Shown: positions 20,596-30,919 of the stretch, piece by piece
Layout of the letters: the number at the start of each line of letters is the position of its first letter
How positions within the stretch are numbered: the stretch's first letter is position 1
Origin: an uncultured Hyphomicrobiaceae bacterium
GTDB lineage: Bacteria; Pseudomonadota; Alphaproteobacteria; Rhizobiales; CAMYJA01
DNA length: 64,000 nt
Assembly (NCBI GenBank): GCA_947258705.1
Contig: CAMYJA010000005.1
Span: forward strand, 23,915 to 87,914
Direction of reading: 5' to 3'
Program-made: the position numbers and the translations under genes
Notes under the pieces: generated by a model
Seen by the model: the letters and a program-made list of their open reading frames with translations, nothing else
Databases searched by the model: none
Told to the model about the DNA's origin: nothing

Positions 20596-21825
20596 TTATT
20601 TTTCCGGCAGGGCGGTGGACGAAGACGCCACAAGACGCTTGTCATCTCGCATGTGCTGCGCCGTGCGCGGTTTTCTCATAAGCGCCGGGCGTAAAAGCCG
20701 CGACTTGTCCGATTGCAGCTTTTGCCAGATCGCATCGGCGACAATCCTGTTCCCGGCCGCGTTCCAGTGCCAGTCAAAGGGAAACTCGAAACGATTCCTG
20801 TTTTTTGAAAAATCCGCCGCAAAACTTTCCTGCAAATCGATAAATGGGAGATTGAGTTGCGCGCACAGCTCGGCCGCAATGCGGTTCAGCTTGCCCACTT
20901 CATAAGCCGACGCCGACTGCCCGTCATAGACCGCCTCGCGAACGCCATCCATGACAAACAGCAGTTTGAAATTCCGCGCTTCTGCCAGCGCCTTGATCCG
21001 GTTCAAGACATAGCGGGTGTAGAAAACGATGTTCTCCTCTTCGCCTTTGATGTTTCGAATGTCGATGGCTGAAGAAATGAACTCGGTTTGAAACTCCGCC
21101 TTTTTGCCCCAAAACAGGCCGCTGATATATTTTTTCAAATGCAAATAGGCGCCGGTCTCGTAATAGAGATAGCGAAACGTTCTGAAATGCCTGAAAAAAT
21201 CCGCCATACCTGGACGAAAGCTCCGCGGTGGAATTTCAACAATCCTGCCCTTTGCGTCACGGCCGATCTTGAGAAAACTCGAATTGTAACGAGTTCCGAT
21301 CATCCGGTAGATCTCATCGAAATCATTATGGATGAGCGGGATAATAACGATGTCGGGATTGAACTGAACCACCGAGTTCCGCAGCATGTGGAGATATTGG
21401 CTGAGCGGCGCGCCGTCCATTCCAAAACGGTAGACCTCCGTGTTCAGACCGTTTTCCCGCATCTGTTTCTGCAACTGGTGCGCAAATCCCTGCTCGACAT
21501 TGACAAACGCCCCATGCACATAGGAGTCGCCAACCACGGCTATGCGCAAAACGCCGGGATTCTTTACCAGTCGATAGGAGGAAAAAGCCGAATTCCAGCC
21601 ATCCTGGTTGATTCTGACAACCGACCTGGAACGGTCCGGGTGGCGGAAGACCGCGTTCACATTTGGCTGATACCGGACGACATTCTCAATCGTAACATTG
21701 GGAAGCACGTCATCGGGGATAAAAAAATATTTGAAAACGACGAATTCAAGAAAAAGCAGACAGACAAGCAGGCTGGCCAGCGACAGAAAGAGGTTGGCGG
21801 TGAGGCGTTTTAGCAGACGAGCCAT
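20596..21825 (-). CDS. SGNH/GDSL-type hydrolase-like membrane-anchored protein
   Basis: N-terminal TM, GDSYVHG block, C-terminal DWHWNAAGNRIVADAI; start assigned at MARLLKRL. Confidence 0.65.
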   Translation of the reverse strand: MARLLKRLTANLFLSLASLLVCLLFLEFVVFKYFFIPDDVLPNVTIENVVRYQPNVNAVFRHPDRSRSVVRINQDGWNSAFSSYRLVKNPGVLRIAVVGDSYVHGAFVNVEQGFAHQLQKQMRENGLNTEVYRFGMDGAPLSQYLHMLRNSVVQFNPDIVIIPLIHNDFDEIYRMIGTRYNSSFLKIGRDAKGRIVEIPPRSFRPGMADFFRHFRTFRYLYYETGAYLHLKKYISGLFWGKKAEFQTEFISSAIDIRNIKGEEENIVFYTRYVLNRIKALAEARNFKLLFVMDGVREAVYDGQSASAYEVGKLNRIAAELCAQLNLPFIDLQESFAADFSKNRNRFEFPFDWHWNAAGNRIVADAIWQKLQSDKSRLLRPALMRKPRTAQHMRDDKRLVASSSTALPEK

Positions 21826-21984
21826 CTTCAAGTCCGTTTTGTCGACATTGGATGCACCGGATCCGGCGCGCGAAAACTCTATTTTCAATGTAAATATGAG
21901 CAAGAGCCATGCCAGTCTGCACCGATCGGCATATGGGCCCGTCAAATGGATTGCGCCGGGCCGCCGCAAGGCAGCGGCACCGGA

Positions 21985-22476
21985 TCAACCCATAGTCGGC
22001 CGGACAATCATCAGCCAGAATATGGCGAGGGTTCCAATAAAGGCCGGAAATCCAAGCCTGAACCACCATCTCATGCACCGGTGATAGACTGGTGACAGGG
22101 GAAGCCCCTGGTCCAACGCCTTTTGGGCCTCGTCGCGCATGCGCATTTGCAGAAATATGACGGGCAGCCAGCACAGGCCGATGAGACCATAAAGGCCGAG
22201 ACTCGCCAGAATCCAAGGCTCGAAAAAGTCATAGCCTTTGACATAGGCGAGACCGAACCCGGTGATCGGCTGCGCAATCACGGCCGTCGCCGTAAAAATA
22301 AAATCCGCCACAACCACCATTCGTGCGGTCGATGCGATCGTGCCCACATCACCGCCCCGGCCGGCCCAGAACATAAAAAACGCAATCCCCGCCCCGGTTC
22401 CCAGCAGCACCGACGCCCCTATGAGATGGATGAATTTGAGCAGAAGATCAGCTTCCATTGGTCGCCCGGACGGCAT
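21985..22476 (-). CDS. DUF2269-like integral membrane protein
   Basis: FIHLIGASVLLGTGAGIAFFMFWAGR, QPITGFGLAYVKGYDF, four TM segments. Confidence 0.7.
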   Translation of the reverse strand: MPSGRPMEADLLLKFIHLIGASVLLGTGAGIAFFMFWAGRGGDVGTIASTARMVVVADFIFTATAVIAQPITGFGLAYVKGYDFFEPWILASLGLYGLIGLCWLPVIFLQMRMRDEAQKALDQGLPLSPVYHRCMRWWFRLGFPAFIGTLAIFWLMIVRPTMG

Positions 22477-22516
22477 CCGCCGTCACCCGGCCGGGGCTTT
22501 TGCGCGGCCGGATCCT

Positions 22517-22576
22517 GCAAAAAATCAACGCGGGCGGCATATGGCTCACTTCGATGGCCGCCTGACCCGCGTTGAT
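22517..22576 (-). terminator. rho-independent terminator downstream of ssb
   Basis: ATCAACGCGGG/CCCGCGTTGAT arms followed on the minus strand by TTTTTT. Confidence 0.65.
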
Positions 22577-22616
22577 ATGCGCCTGTAAATTCCCGGGGTA
22601 GTCCCTGGGAAATTTC

Positions 22617-23102
22617 CTAAAATGGAATTTCGTCGTCGAGTTCTTTTTCAAATCCATTGCCATTGGATGAACCGCCCGGTCCGCTCGCTTTTGGCGGCGA
22701 TGAATATCCGGACTGGGAACTGTCTTCCATGCTGGCTCCGGCGCCACCGCCCCGGCTGTCCAGCATAGTAAGCGTGCCGCCGAAACCCTGAAGAACGACT
22801 TCCGTGGAATAGCGGTCATTTCCGCTCTGGTCCTGCCATTTGCGCGTCTGAAGCTGGCCTTCAATATAAACCTTAGAGCCCTTTTTCAGATATTGCTCGG
22901 CAATCCGGCAAAGGCCCTCGCTAAAGATCACAACCGCGTGCCATTCGGTTTTTTCCCGGCGCTCTCCAGATGATTTATCGCGCCAGCTTTCCGTTGTCGC
23001 GACGCGAAGATTGCATACCGGACGCCCGTCCTGCGTATGCCTGATCTCAGGATCGCGGCCGAGATTACCTATCAGTTGGACTTTGTTCAGTGAACCAGCC
23101 AT
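22617..23102 (-). CDS. ssb: single-stranded DNA-binding protein
   Basis: [40 protein letters not shown]..., C-terminal DDEIPF tip. Confidence 0.97.
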   Translation of the reverse strand: MAGSLNKVQLIGNLGRDPEIRHTQDGRPVCNLRVATTESWRDKSSGERREKTEWHAVVIFSEGLCRIAEQYLKKGSKVYIEGQLQTRKWQDQSGNDRYSTEVVLQGFGGTLTMLDSRGGGAGASMEDSSQSGYSSPPKASGPGGSSNGNGFEKELDDEIPF

Positions 23103-23301
23103 GCATCAATCCTTTCACGCATAAGTGCTCGAGTAAAATAATCGCCTACGCCCGCACGGGCCCTGAACCGGGCCGTGACCAGCTCGAAACCTCGCTGGTC
23201 ATCGCGCTATATGCGATTCGCCTGTTAAGACCATACCGTGTTAATCGGCATTCCGGTCTATGGGCCTTTTCTTGTCCACAATTGTCTTGGAACAACATTA
23301 T

Positions 23302-23316
23302 GTTCACAGTTTGTTC
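23302..23316. promoter_or_regulatory. alphaproteobacterial LexA (SOS) box
   Basis: Exact GTTC-acagttt-GTTC (GTTC-N7-GTTC) in the spacer upstream of ssb. Confidence 0.65.
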
Positions 23317-23505
23317 TTTTTATACGCCGCAATACGGGTGAACGCAAGGAAATTCCGCCGATCATCCGCTGATGCTTGATGATAATTGTGCCGGACCATA
23401 GGGCCGACGGCGTCTCGTGGCCCGCTCTGCGTCATGTGAGCCGCGCGGTCTGGAAAAGCCGCTGATCAGAGGTTTGTGTCGGTCTTCATGCAGGCCGGCA
23501 CGGGC

Positions 23506-25632
23506 TCAGGGCTGAGATCCCACAATGCTTTGGACCCGGTTGGACAGGCGCGTCAACAGCTCGCTGTCCACATCCCTTGCGGCCGCGCAATTGGGATCTC
23601 TGAGACGGTTGAGAATAACGGATGCGTTTCCCTTGAACGTCCGGTTGGACGCGCGCGCGGCGACACCCTCCGCGACCGAGCCGTCGCTCCACTTCGAAGA
23701 ACACATAAGGCCCGCAAGATAACGCGTCAGACGCGCGCCATAGGCCGAAATCTCCGCCTCGTCGCTTACCGGTTCGGTCGCCGTGGACGAAGCTTGTGCG
23801 CTCCACCGGGATTTTTCGCCCGATCCGTTCCAGGCCTCGCGCCTATCTGCTTTCATAAGCACCGACAAGGCTGTCTCTATCTGACTTTTCAGGCCTGGAT
23901 CCAGATCCGATATCGAATGAACGCGTCGCCCCAGCGCATCGATTTCACTTCCCCGAGGCTGTTCGATTTGAACGCCGGACATATCCGCGAGATCGAATGC
24001 CTCCTCGCCGGGCGGCACGGTCTGCCAGATACGGGCCTTGGATAGATTAACGCCCTTCAGCAGCGTATCGCTCATATCCGTGCCGTAGAGTATGGCCGAG
24101 CTGAGATCGGCGCCGTGGAGCTCCGCGCCGAGGAGATTGGCGCCGTGCAATTGGGCATAGGACATCATAGCGCCCTGAAGTCCGGCGCCGGACAAATCGG
24201 CGCCATGAAGCCGCACGCCGGTCAGTTTCGCGCCCTGCAGCTGCGCCCCGAGAAGATTTGCGCCCATAAGGTCGGCGCCGGCGCTGAGATCGATCTTCCG
24301 CATTTCCGCGCTGAAGAAATTGGCGCCTACAAACAAGGCATAGGTCGCATTGCTGTTTGAAAGATCGGCTTCCTCAAGTTTCGAGCCCGTGAAATCCGCA
24401 CCTTGCAATTGGGCGGCATTCAATTTCGCACCGCTGAGATTTGCCGACCTCAACCGCGTACACCTGGCGGCAACACGGTTTTTATCGAGGCGCAAACGGT
24501 CGAGATCGACGCAACCGAGCTGCGCGCCCCTGAGATCCGTTTTCACGAGGCTTGCCTGATTGAGATTAGAGCCCGTCAAGTCCGCCTGATGCATGTCCGA
24601 CCGGTCGAGACGGGCATAGCGAAGATCCCTGTCCCTGAGATTGATGCTGGTCTCTCCCTCCGTCACATTCCGGTCGAGCACAAGATCGAGATCCTCGACA
24701 ATAAGATTGCGGTGGAACAGGCCGAACAGCGCCTCTCTGGTTCCCTCCGACGATCCATATATGAACGGCACCGCATAACCGAAATAGCGCCGATTGTCGG
24801 CCCCATCCTTTTGCGCCTCCTTTTTCCCGATTCCGGGCAGGGACCGGCTCATGCGATCGAGAAACTCATCGGGGATCGTCGCCACGAAAAAGGAAAACAG
24901 AATGACCGTGGCGAAAATGGCGAAGGTTACGGTGAAGCTGATTGGGTTGTGGCGCAGGATCCGCCAAAAAGCGCTGAAAAAGGAAACGTCCGCGCGCCTG
25001 AGAAATATGCCGATAAAGAACAAGAGCGCCACATCGAGGACGAGCACAACACGATGTCCCCAGGTCACGGATTCATCGTGAAACGGTAAGAACACCATCT
25101 GTATGTAGAGGATTAGAAAGACCGGCAGGATGACCAGCGAAAGCGTAATCATCGCATGCAGAAAAAATCCGAACAGCCAGCTTCTCTGTGGCCCGGCCAG
25201 TGCTTGCGTGAAAAAATAGGAATGCAGTTCCAGGCGCAGAGGATGCGTGGGCTTGTTTGAATTCTCGAGGGGCTGCAGCGATTCATCGAACGCGATGACT
25301 TTACGCGCCAGCATCACATGTTGCACGAGCATTCCGAAATGCGTGAACAACAGCACCAGCGGCGCAAAAGCGAAAAAACGCGCCAGAACGATATTCACGT
25401 CCATGATGGGTAGTTTGATCGGTGAGTTGAGCAGCAGGTCCTGATGCGTGACGCCTGCGACTGCCACCATCAGATAGGCCATTAGTGCCAGATAAAGAAC
25501 CCATCCGCTCCGGGAAATGTTACTGGCTGAATTGACCGCTTCCAGCAGACTATAAGGATTGACGGGTAAATCGCGGTCAACACTTTCCATACTTGCATCA
25601 CTCATATCGGCACTGCCCCAAAATCCTAACAA
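23506..25632 (-). CDS. membrane-anchored pentapeptide-repeat protein
   Basis: Several N-terminal TM segments then extended A(D/N)LxG repeats (LSGAKLNAAQLQGADFTGSKLEEADLS...GADLSGAGLQGAMM...). Confidence 0.88.
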   Translation of the reverse strand: MLGFWGSADMSDASMESVDRDLPVNPYSLLEAVNSASNISRSGWVLYLALMAYLMVAVAGVTHQDLLLNSPIKLPIMDVNIVLARFFAFAPLVLLFTHFGMLVQHVMLARKVIAFDESLQPLENSNKPTHPLRLELHSYFFTQALAGPQRSWLFGFFLHAMITLSLVILPVFLILYIQMVFLPFHDESVTWGHRVVLVLDVALLFFIGIFLRRADVSFFSAFWRILRHNPISFTVTFAIFATVILFSFFVATIPDEFLDRMSRSLPGIGKKEAQKDGADNRRYFGYAVPFIYGSSEGTREALFGLFHRNLIVEDLDLVLDRNVTEGETSINLRDRDLRYARLDRSDMHQADLTGSNLNQASLVKTDLRGAQLGCVDLDRLRLDKNRVAARCTRLRSANLSGAKLNAAQLQGADFTGSKLEEADLSNSNATYALFVGANFFSAEMRKIDLSAGADLMGANLLGAQLQGAKLTGVRLHGADLSGAGLQGAMMSYAQLHGANLLGAELHGADLSSAILYGTDMSDTLLKGVNLSKARIWQTVPPGEEAFDLADMSGVQIEQPRGSEIDALGRRVHSISDLDPGLKSQIETALSVLMKADRREAWNGSGEKSRWSAQASSTATEPVSDEAEISAYGARLTRYLAGLMCSSKWSDGSVAEGVAARASNRTFKGNASVILNRLRDPNCAAARDVDSELLTRLSNRVQSIVGSQP

Positions 25633-25759
25633 TAAATCTTTGGCGGAAGACTAGCCTATTTCTTATCAGGTTTTAACCTCAAAAGGTGAGCGATATCACG
25701 ACACTGTGGCTATTAGAGCACTTGCCCTGTGCATCGTGACAGGCGATTATGCCGGCCAG

Positions 25760-28666
25760 ATGAGCAAGCTTGAAACAATAGAAATTCAGGGCGCGCGCGA
25801 ACACAATCTCAAAAACGTGAATATCAGCTTGCCCCGGGATAAGCTGATCGTTTTCACGGGATTGTCGGGTTCGGGCAAATCCTCCCTTGCCTTCGACACG
25901 ATCTACGCCGAAGGCCAGCGTCGGTATGTCGAGAGCCTGAGCGCCTATGCCCGGCAGTTTCTCGAAATGATGCAAAAGCCCGATGTCGACCAGATCGACG
26001 GTCTGTCACCGGCAATTTCGATCGAACAGAAGACCACCTCGCGAAATCCGCGCTCCACGGTCGGCACCGTGACCGAAATATACGACTATATGCGTCTTCT
26101 GTTTGCGCGCGTCGGCACGCCCTATTCGCCCGCCACCGGGCTTCCCATCGAAAGTCAGACCGTCACCCAGATGGTCGACCGTATCATGACACTGGAAAAG
26201 GGTGCGCGCCTTTATCTTCTCGCCCCCATCATCCGCGGCCGAAAAGGCGAATACCGCAAGGAGTTCGCCGAATTGCAGAAACGCGGGTTTCAACGCGTGA
26301 AAGTTGACGGTGAATATTACGAATTCCCCGATACTCCCAAGCTCGACAAGAAATACAAACACGACATCGATGTTGTGGTCGACCGCATTGTCGTCAGCAA
26401 GGACATGGGCAACCGCCTCGCCGACAGCCTGGAGACGGCGCTGGAGCTGGCCGACGGGCTGGCCGTCGCCGAATTTGCGGACAAAAAAACGAATGGCGAT
26501 CCGGAGCGCATCATATTTTCCCAGCGCTTCGCCTGCCCCGTATCCGGCTTCACCATCGACGAAATCGAGCCCCGCCTGTTCTCGTTCAACAATCCCTTCG
26601 GCGCCTGCCCGAAATGCGACGGCCTGGGAACGGAACTCAAATTCGAGGCCGATCTCATCGTTCCCGACGAAGATCGTTCCCTTGACGGCGGGGCAATTCT
26701 GCCCTGGGCCAAAACCGGCGCAAGCTCGCCTTATTACGCCCAGACCCTCAAGGCCATAGCCCGGCATTACAAACAGTCCATACGCACGCCCTGGAGAGAT
26801 CTGCCCGCAAAAGTCAGAAAGGCCATTCTCCATGGCTCGGGCGGGCAGGAAATAAAATTCGTCTATGATGACGGCACCCGCCGTTTCCAGACAAAAAAGC
26901 CATTCGAAGGGGTCATCAACAATATCGAGCGCAGATGGCGCGAAACCGAGTCCTCCTGGGTCCGCGACGAACTCGCGCGATTCCAGTCCAAGCAGCCTTG
27001 CGGAACTTGTCAGGGAAACAGGCTGAAACCCCAGGCCCTTTCCGTAAAAATTGCCGGCCTGCATATTTCCGAAGTCACGAGCATGTCAATTCGCGAAGCG
27101 GGAATATGGTTTGACGGATTGTCCAAAAAACTCACAAGAAAGCAAAAATCCATCGCCAACCGGATACTCAAGGAAATCCGGGAACGGATCAAATTCCTCA
27201 ACGACGTCGGCCTAGAATATCTCACGCTTTCCAGGGGGTCGGGATCCCTGTCCGGTGGCGAAAGCCAGCGCATCCGTCTGGCCTCGCAAATCGGTTCGGG
27301 CCTCACCGGCGTGCTCTATGTTCTCGATGAACCATCAATCGGGCTGCATCAGCGCGACAATGCCCGCCTGCTCGAAACCCTGAAACACCTGCGCGATATC
27401 GGCAACACGGTGATCGTTGTCGAGCATGACGAAGATGCCATTCTGACGGCCGACCACGTTGTCGACATCGGACCGGGTGCCGGCATCCATGGCGGCGCAA
27501 TAGTCGGCCAGGGCACGCCCGGCGAGGTCAAATCAAATCCCGAAAGTCTCACCGGTCAATATCTGACGGGCGCCATGCAGATCCCCGTTCCGGCAAAAAG
27601 GCGGCCTGCGAAAAAAAACCGCAAGCTCAGCATCACGGGGGCCCGCGAAAACAACCTTAAAAACGTGAATGCCGATATTCCACTCGGGCTTTTCACATGT
27701 GTCACGGGCGTTTCCGGTGGTGGAAAATCCACACTGCTGATCGACACGATCTATAAGGCAGTCGCGCGCCGTCTCAATAAAAGCGCAACCCACCCCGGTG
27801 CCCATGAAACGATCGCCGGGCTCGAGCATCTCGATAAGATCATCGACATCGACCAGTCCCCCATCGGACGCACCCCGCGCTCCAATCCTGCGACCTATAC
27901 GGGTGCCTTCACCCCCATCCGCGAATGGTTCACCAACTTGCCCGAGGCGAGGGCGCGCGGTTACAAACCGGGGCGCTTTTCCTTCAATGTAAAAGGCGGG
28001 CGCTGCGAAGCCTGCCAGGGCGACGGCGTCCTGAAGATCGAAATGCATTTCCTCCCGGATGTCTACGTCCAGTGCGACCAATGCAAAGGCAGGCGGTACA
28101 ACCGCGAAACCCTGGAAATCAAGTTCAAGGGCAAATCAATTTCCGACATTCTCGAAATGACCGTTGAGGAAGGCGCTGACTTTTTCAAGGCCGTGCCGGC
28201 AATCCGCGACAAGCTCGAAACCCTGAAACGTGTCGGCCTGGGCTATATTCATGTCGGTCAACAGGCCAACACCCTTTCGGGAGGCGAAGCGCAAAGGGTC
28301 AAGCTCGCCAAGGAGCTGTCGAAACGCGCGACCGGCCGGACGCTCTATATTCTCGATGAACCGACCACCGGCCTGCATTTCCACGACGTCGCAAAGCTTC
28401 TCGACGTCCTGCAAAAACTTGTCGATACCGGCAACACGGTGGTCGTGATCGAGCATAATCTGGAAGTCATCAAAACGGCAGACTGGATTATCGATCTCGG
28501 CCCCGAAGGCGGCGACGGCGGCGGACGCATTATAGCCAAAGGCACCCCGGAGCATGTGGCAAGATCGAAAAAAAGCTACACCGGCAAATACCTCAAACCC
28601 CTTCTGGCCCGGCAAGCGGTCGCAAAACCGAAGCGGCGGGCGCCAAGACGCCAGGCCGCGGAGTGA
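25760..28666 (+). CDS. uvrA: excinuclease ABC subunit UvrA
   Basis: [56 protein letters not shown]; zinc fingers; second Walker [14 protein letters not shown] opens upstream at 25706 but ATG at 25760 fits family. Confidence 0.97.
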   Translation: MSKLETIEIQGAREHNLKNVNISLPRDKLIVFTGLSGSGKSSLAFDTIYAEGQRRYVESLSAYARQFLEMMQKPDVDQIDGLSPAISIEQKTTSRNPRSTVGTVTEIYDYMRLLFARVGTPYSPATGLPIESQTVTQMVDRIMTLEKGARLYLLAPIIRGRKGEYRKEFAELQKRGFQRVKVDGEYYEFPDTPKLDKKYKHDIDVVVDRIVVSKDMGNRLADSLETALELADGLAVAEFADKKTNGDPERIIFSQRFACPVSGFTIDEIEPRLFSFNNPFGACPKCDGLGTELKFEADLIVPDEDRSLDGGAILPWAKTGASSPYYAQTLKAIARHYKQSIRTPWRDLPAKVRKAILHGSGGQEIKFVYDDGTRRFQTKKPFEGVINNIERRWRETESSWVRDELARFQSKQPCGTCQGNRLKPQALSVKIAGLHISEVTSMSIREAGIWFDGLSKKLTRKQKSIANRILKEIRERIKFLNDVGLEYLTLSRGSGSLSGGESQRIRLASQIGSGLTGVLYVLDEPSIGLHQRDNARLLETLKHLRDIGNTVIVVEHDEDAILTADHVVDIGPGAGIHGGAIVGQGTPGEVKSNPESLTGQYLTGAMQIPVPAKRRPAKKNRKLSITGARENNLKNVNADIPLGLFTCVTGVSGGGKSTLLIDTIYKAVARRLNKSATHPGAHETIAGLEHLDKIIDIDQSPIGRTPRSNPATYTGAFTPIREWFTNLPEARARGYKPGRFSFNVKGGRCEACQGDGVLKIEMHFLPDVYVQCDQCKGRRYNRETLEIKFKGKSISDILEMTVEEGADFFKAVPAIRDKLETLKRVGLGYIHVGQQANTLSGGEAQRVKLAKELSKRATGRTLYILDEPTTGLHFHDVAKLLDVLQKLVDTGNTVVVIEHNLEVIKTADWIIDLGPEGGDGGGRIIAKGTPEHVARSKKSYTGKYLKPLLARQAVAKPKRRAPRRQAAE

Positions 28667-28672
28667 ACCTCC

Positions 28673-29875
28673 ATGCCCCGATCCCCGACCACTGCAAGGA
28701 CGGGTAGAGATGCGCCGGTTCTCTGCCGCGACTGCCTTGGCTTGTTCTGGGGCACCGAACATTTCTACACAAACTGCAAATCACGCAGACTCCTGACCCA
28801 CCCCGAGCTCGAAACCCTGACCATCGCCCATATCGATTGCGACGCCTTTTATGCCAGCATCGAAAAGCGCGACAATCCGGAAATACGCGACAAGCCCCTC
28901 ATCGTCGGTCATTCAGGCGGTCGCGGCGTCGTCACCACCGCCTGTTACATCGCCCGTCAATACGGCATCCGCTCCGCCATGCCCATGTTCAAGGCCCTGG
29001 ACGCCTGCCCCCATGCCGTCGTCATCACGCCCAATATGGAAAAATACCGCATCGCCAGTCAGGAAATCCGCGCCATATTCTCCCGTGCCACCGATATCAT
29101 CGAGCCCGTCTCTCTCGACGAGGCCTATCTCGATTTGAGCCCGGACATTCGCAACGACCTCCGCCCCGTGCCCGTCCTGCTTGCGGAAATAGCGAAAACC
29201 ATCGAGATCGAGATCGGCATTACTGTTTCCATCGGTTTGGCGGACAACAAATTTCTCGCAAAGCTCGCCTCCGATCTCGAGAAGCCGCGCGGCTTCTCCG
29301 TCATCGGCAGAGAAGAGGCCATCGATTTTCTCAAACCGCTCTCAGTGCGAAAAATAAACGGCGTCGGCAAAGTGACGGCGGAAAAGATGGAACACAGGGG
29401 TTTGAAGACCATTGGCGACCTCCAGGCGCTCTCCGAGCATCAACTGGCCACCCAATATGGCAAATTCGGCCATCGCCTTGCGTCCTATGTCCGGGGCCAT
29501 GATCCGCGCAAGGTGACGCCGACCCGCCCGGCCAAAAGTCTCTCCGCCGAAACCACGTTCGCGACCGATATATCGTCGGCGGAAGATCTGAAAAAAACCG
29601 CATTGCCATTGTGCGAGCGAGTGGCGAAGCGCCTCGAACATGCCGAACTCGCTGGCTCCTGCATCGTCCTCAAATTGAAGACCTCTGACTTCCAGACCCT
29701 GACGCGCAACCATAAACTGGCCAATGCCACCCAGCGCGCGGCAACCATTTACGGCATTATCGAGAAACTGATCGACCGCGAAGCCGATGGCCGCAGCTTC
29801 CGTCTCATCGGCGCAGGCGTCAGCGATATCGTACCGGGCGTTGAGGCCGATCCGCCGGATCTCTTTGAAAGCTGA
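28673..29875 (+). CDS. dinB: DNA polymerase IV (Y family) with N-terminal Cys-containing extension
   Basis: IAHIDCDAFYASIEKRDNPEI, GVVTTACYIARQYGIRSAMPMFKA, EPVSLDEAYLDLS, GLADNKFLAKLASDLEKPRGFSVI. Confidence 0.93.
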   Translation: MPRSPTTARTGRDAPVLCRDCLGLFWGTEHFYTNCKSRRLLTHPELETLTIAHIDCDAFYASIEKRDNPEIRDKPLIVGHSGGRGVVTTACYIARQYGIRSAMPMFKALDACPHAVVITPNMEKYRIASQEIRAIFSRATDIIEPVSLDEAYLDLSPDIRNDLRPVPVLLAEIAKTIEIEIGITVSIGLADNKFLAKLASDLEKPRGFSVIGREEAIDFLKPLSVRKINGVGKVTAEKMEHRGLKTIGDLQALSEHQLATQYGKFGHRLASYVRGHDPRKVTPTRPAKSLSAETTFATDISSAEDLKKTALPLCERVAKRLEHAELAGSCIVLKLKTSDFQTLTRNHKLANATQRAATIYGIIEKLIDREADGRSFRLIGAGVSDIVPGVEADPPDLFES

Positions 29876-29932
29876 GCCATCGGCTCATTGAATCAGGCCG
29901 AGCTCAGGCACGGTCCGGATTTCCAATGTGGT

Positions 29933-30262
29933 TCAGCGATCGCCGCTGTCGCCACCGGTATATTGAGAGCAAAACTCCTGGATGCGGGGGTCATGCCCGA
30001 TAAAGCGGCAGATTTCCTCTTTTCGGTTGGGATTGTGCCGCACCGTATTGGCGGAAACTTTGACGCCGTAACCGCGCGCCACCCGGGCGATATAAGCGTC
30101 CTCGCAATAGGGTGTCAGGATCTGGCCCTGTCCCCTGATCACCTGGTATGGCCCATTGCATCTGATGGCCGCCTGGGCGTCATTGCCGAATGTACCGCCG
30201 GAGAAAGAATGGATAATGCTGAGAAAAGAGGTCAGAACGAGTGCTTTAATGAACGAACGCAT
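29933..30262 (-). CDS. small secreted protein, unknown function
   Basis: Signal peptide MRSFIKALVLTSFLSIIHSFSGG, mature domain with 4 Cys (RCNGPYQVIRGQGQILTPYCED...ICRFIGHD...FCSQY). Confidence 0.6.
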   Translation of the reverse strand: MRSFIKALVLTSFLSIIHSFSGGTFGNDAQAAIRCNGPYQVIRGQGQILTPYCEDAYIARVARGYGVKVSANTVRHNPNRKEEICRFIGHDPRIQEFCSQYTGGDSGDR

Positions 30263-30364
30263 GGCATGAACTCCTTCATTTTCTGATGATAATTACCATT
30301 CATTATCCGTAGTTTAAGGCAAAATGCCAGTCACATATAAGACATTTGAACAAAGAGGCGCCGC

Positions 30365-30919
30365 TCAGAACAACGGTTCCTCGTATTTCAGCGCGCCGTC
30401 GATCATCAATCCCTTGATTGCGGCCTCGCCGGCCCCGCTAATGGCGGCAAGCACGGAAAAATTGTTCTTCCCGACCATGCGCTCGAGACGCTTGCCCTCG
30501 CCTTCAGGGACATAATAGCGCTCGAGCCCGTACCTCACCGACAGCTTCTTGCCGGCATAGGTGACTCTGCCGCGTATGACCAACTCATCCGCCTTTAAGG
30601 TTCCGGGCCGGTTCTTTCCGACTGAGATCACTTCGGGATGCGCGCGGCCCTTGGCGCGAAGCGTCACATAGACCTCGTCGTTCCGCTCAAAACGTGCCCC
30701 CTCCGCCCATAACGTTTGATCAATGGACGAGATTTTGTAGCGCAGCCGCACATAATCGCCCCTGAACAGGCTGCGCGGATCGACGGGCACCGTCTCGAGC
30801 ACGATTTCGCGTCCCGAGGACAAAAGAGCCACGCGGTCACCGACCATCCAGACCAGCGCCGCCGTCTGCGTCACAGCGAGGATGAGCAGCGCATACCAGT
30901 ATTTCCTGAAAGGGCACAT
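30365..30919 (-). CDS. GDYXXLXY-domain protein
   Basis: LFRGDYVRLRYKIS motif, N-terminal TM; overlaps DUF2157 gene. Confidence 0.8.
   Translation of the reverse strand: MCPFRKYWYALLILAVTQTAALVWMVGDRVALLSSGREIVLETVPVDPRSLFRGDYVRLRYKISSIDQTLWAEGARFERNDEVYVTLRAKGRAHPEVISVGKNRPGTLKADELVIRGRVTYAGKKLSVRYGLERYYVPEGEGKRLERMVGKNNFSVLAAISGAGEAAIKGLMIDGALKYEEPLF

Noticed and set aside
24403-25089. 228-aa plus-strand ORF
   Set aside because: Antisense to the pentapeptide-repeat gene; repetitive sequence produces open opposite frames.
26006-27064. 352-aa minus-strand ORF
   Set aside because: Fully antisense to uvrA, which has unambiguous motifs.
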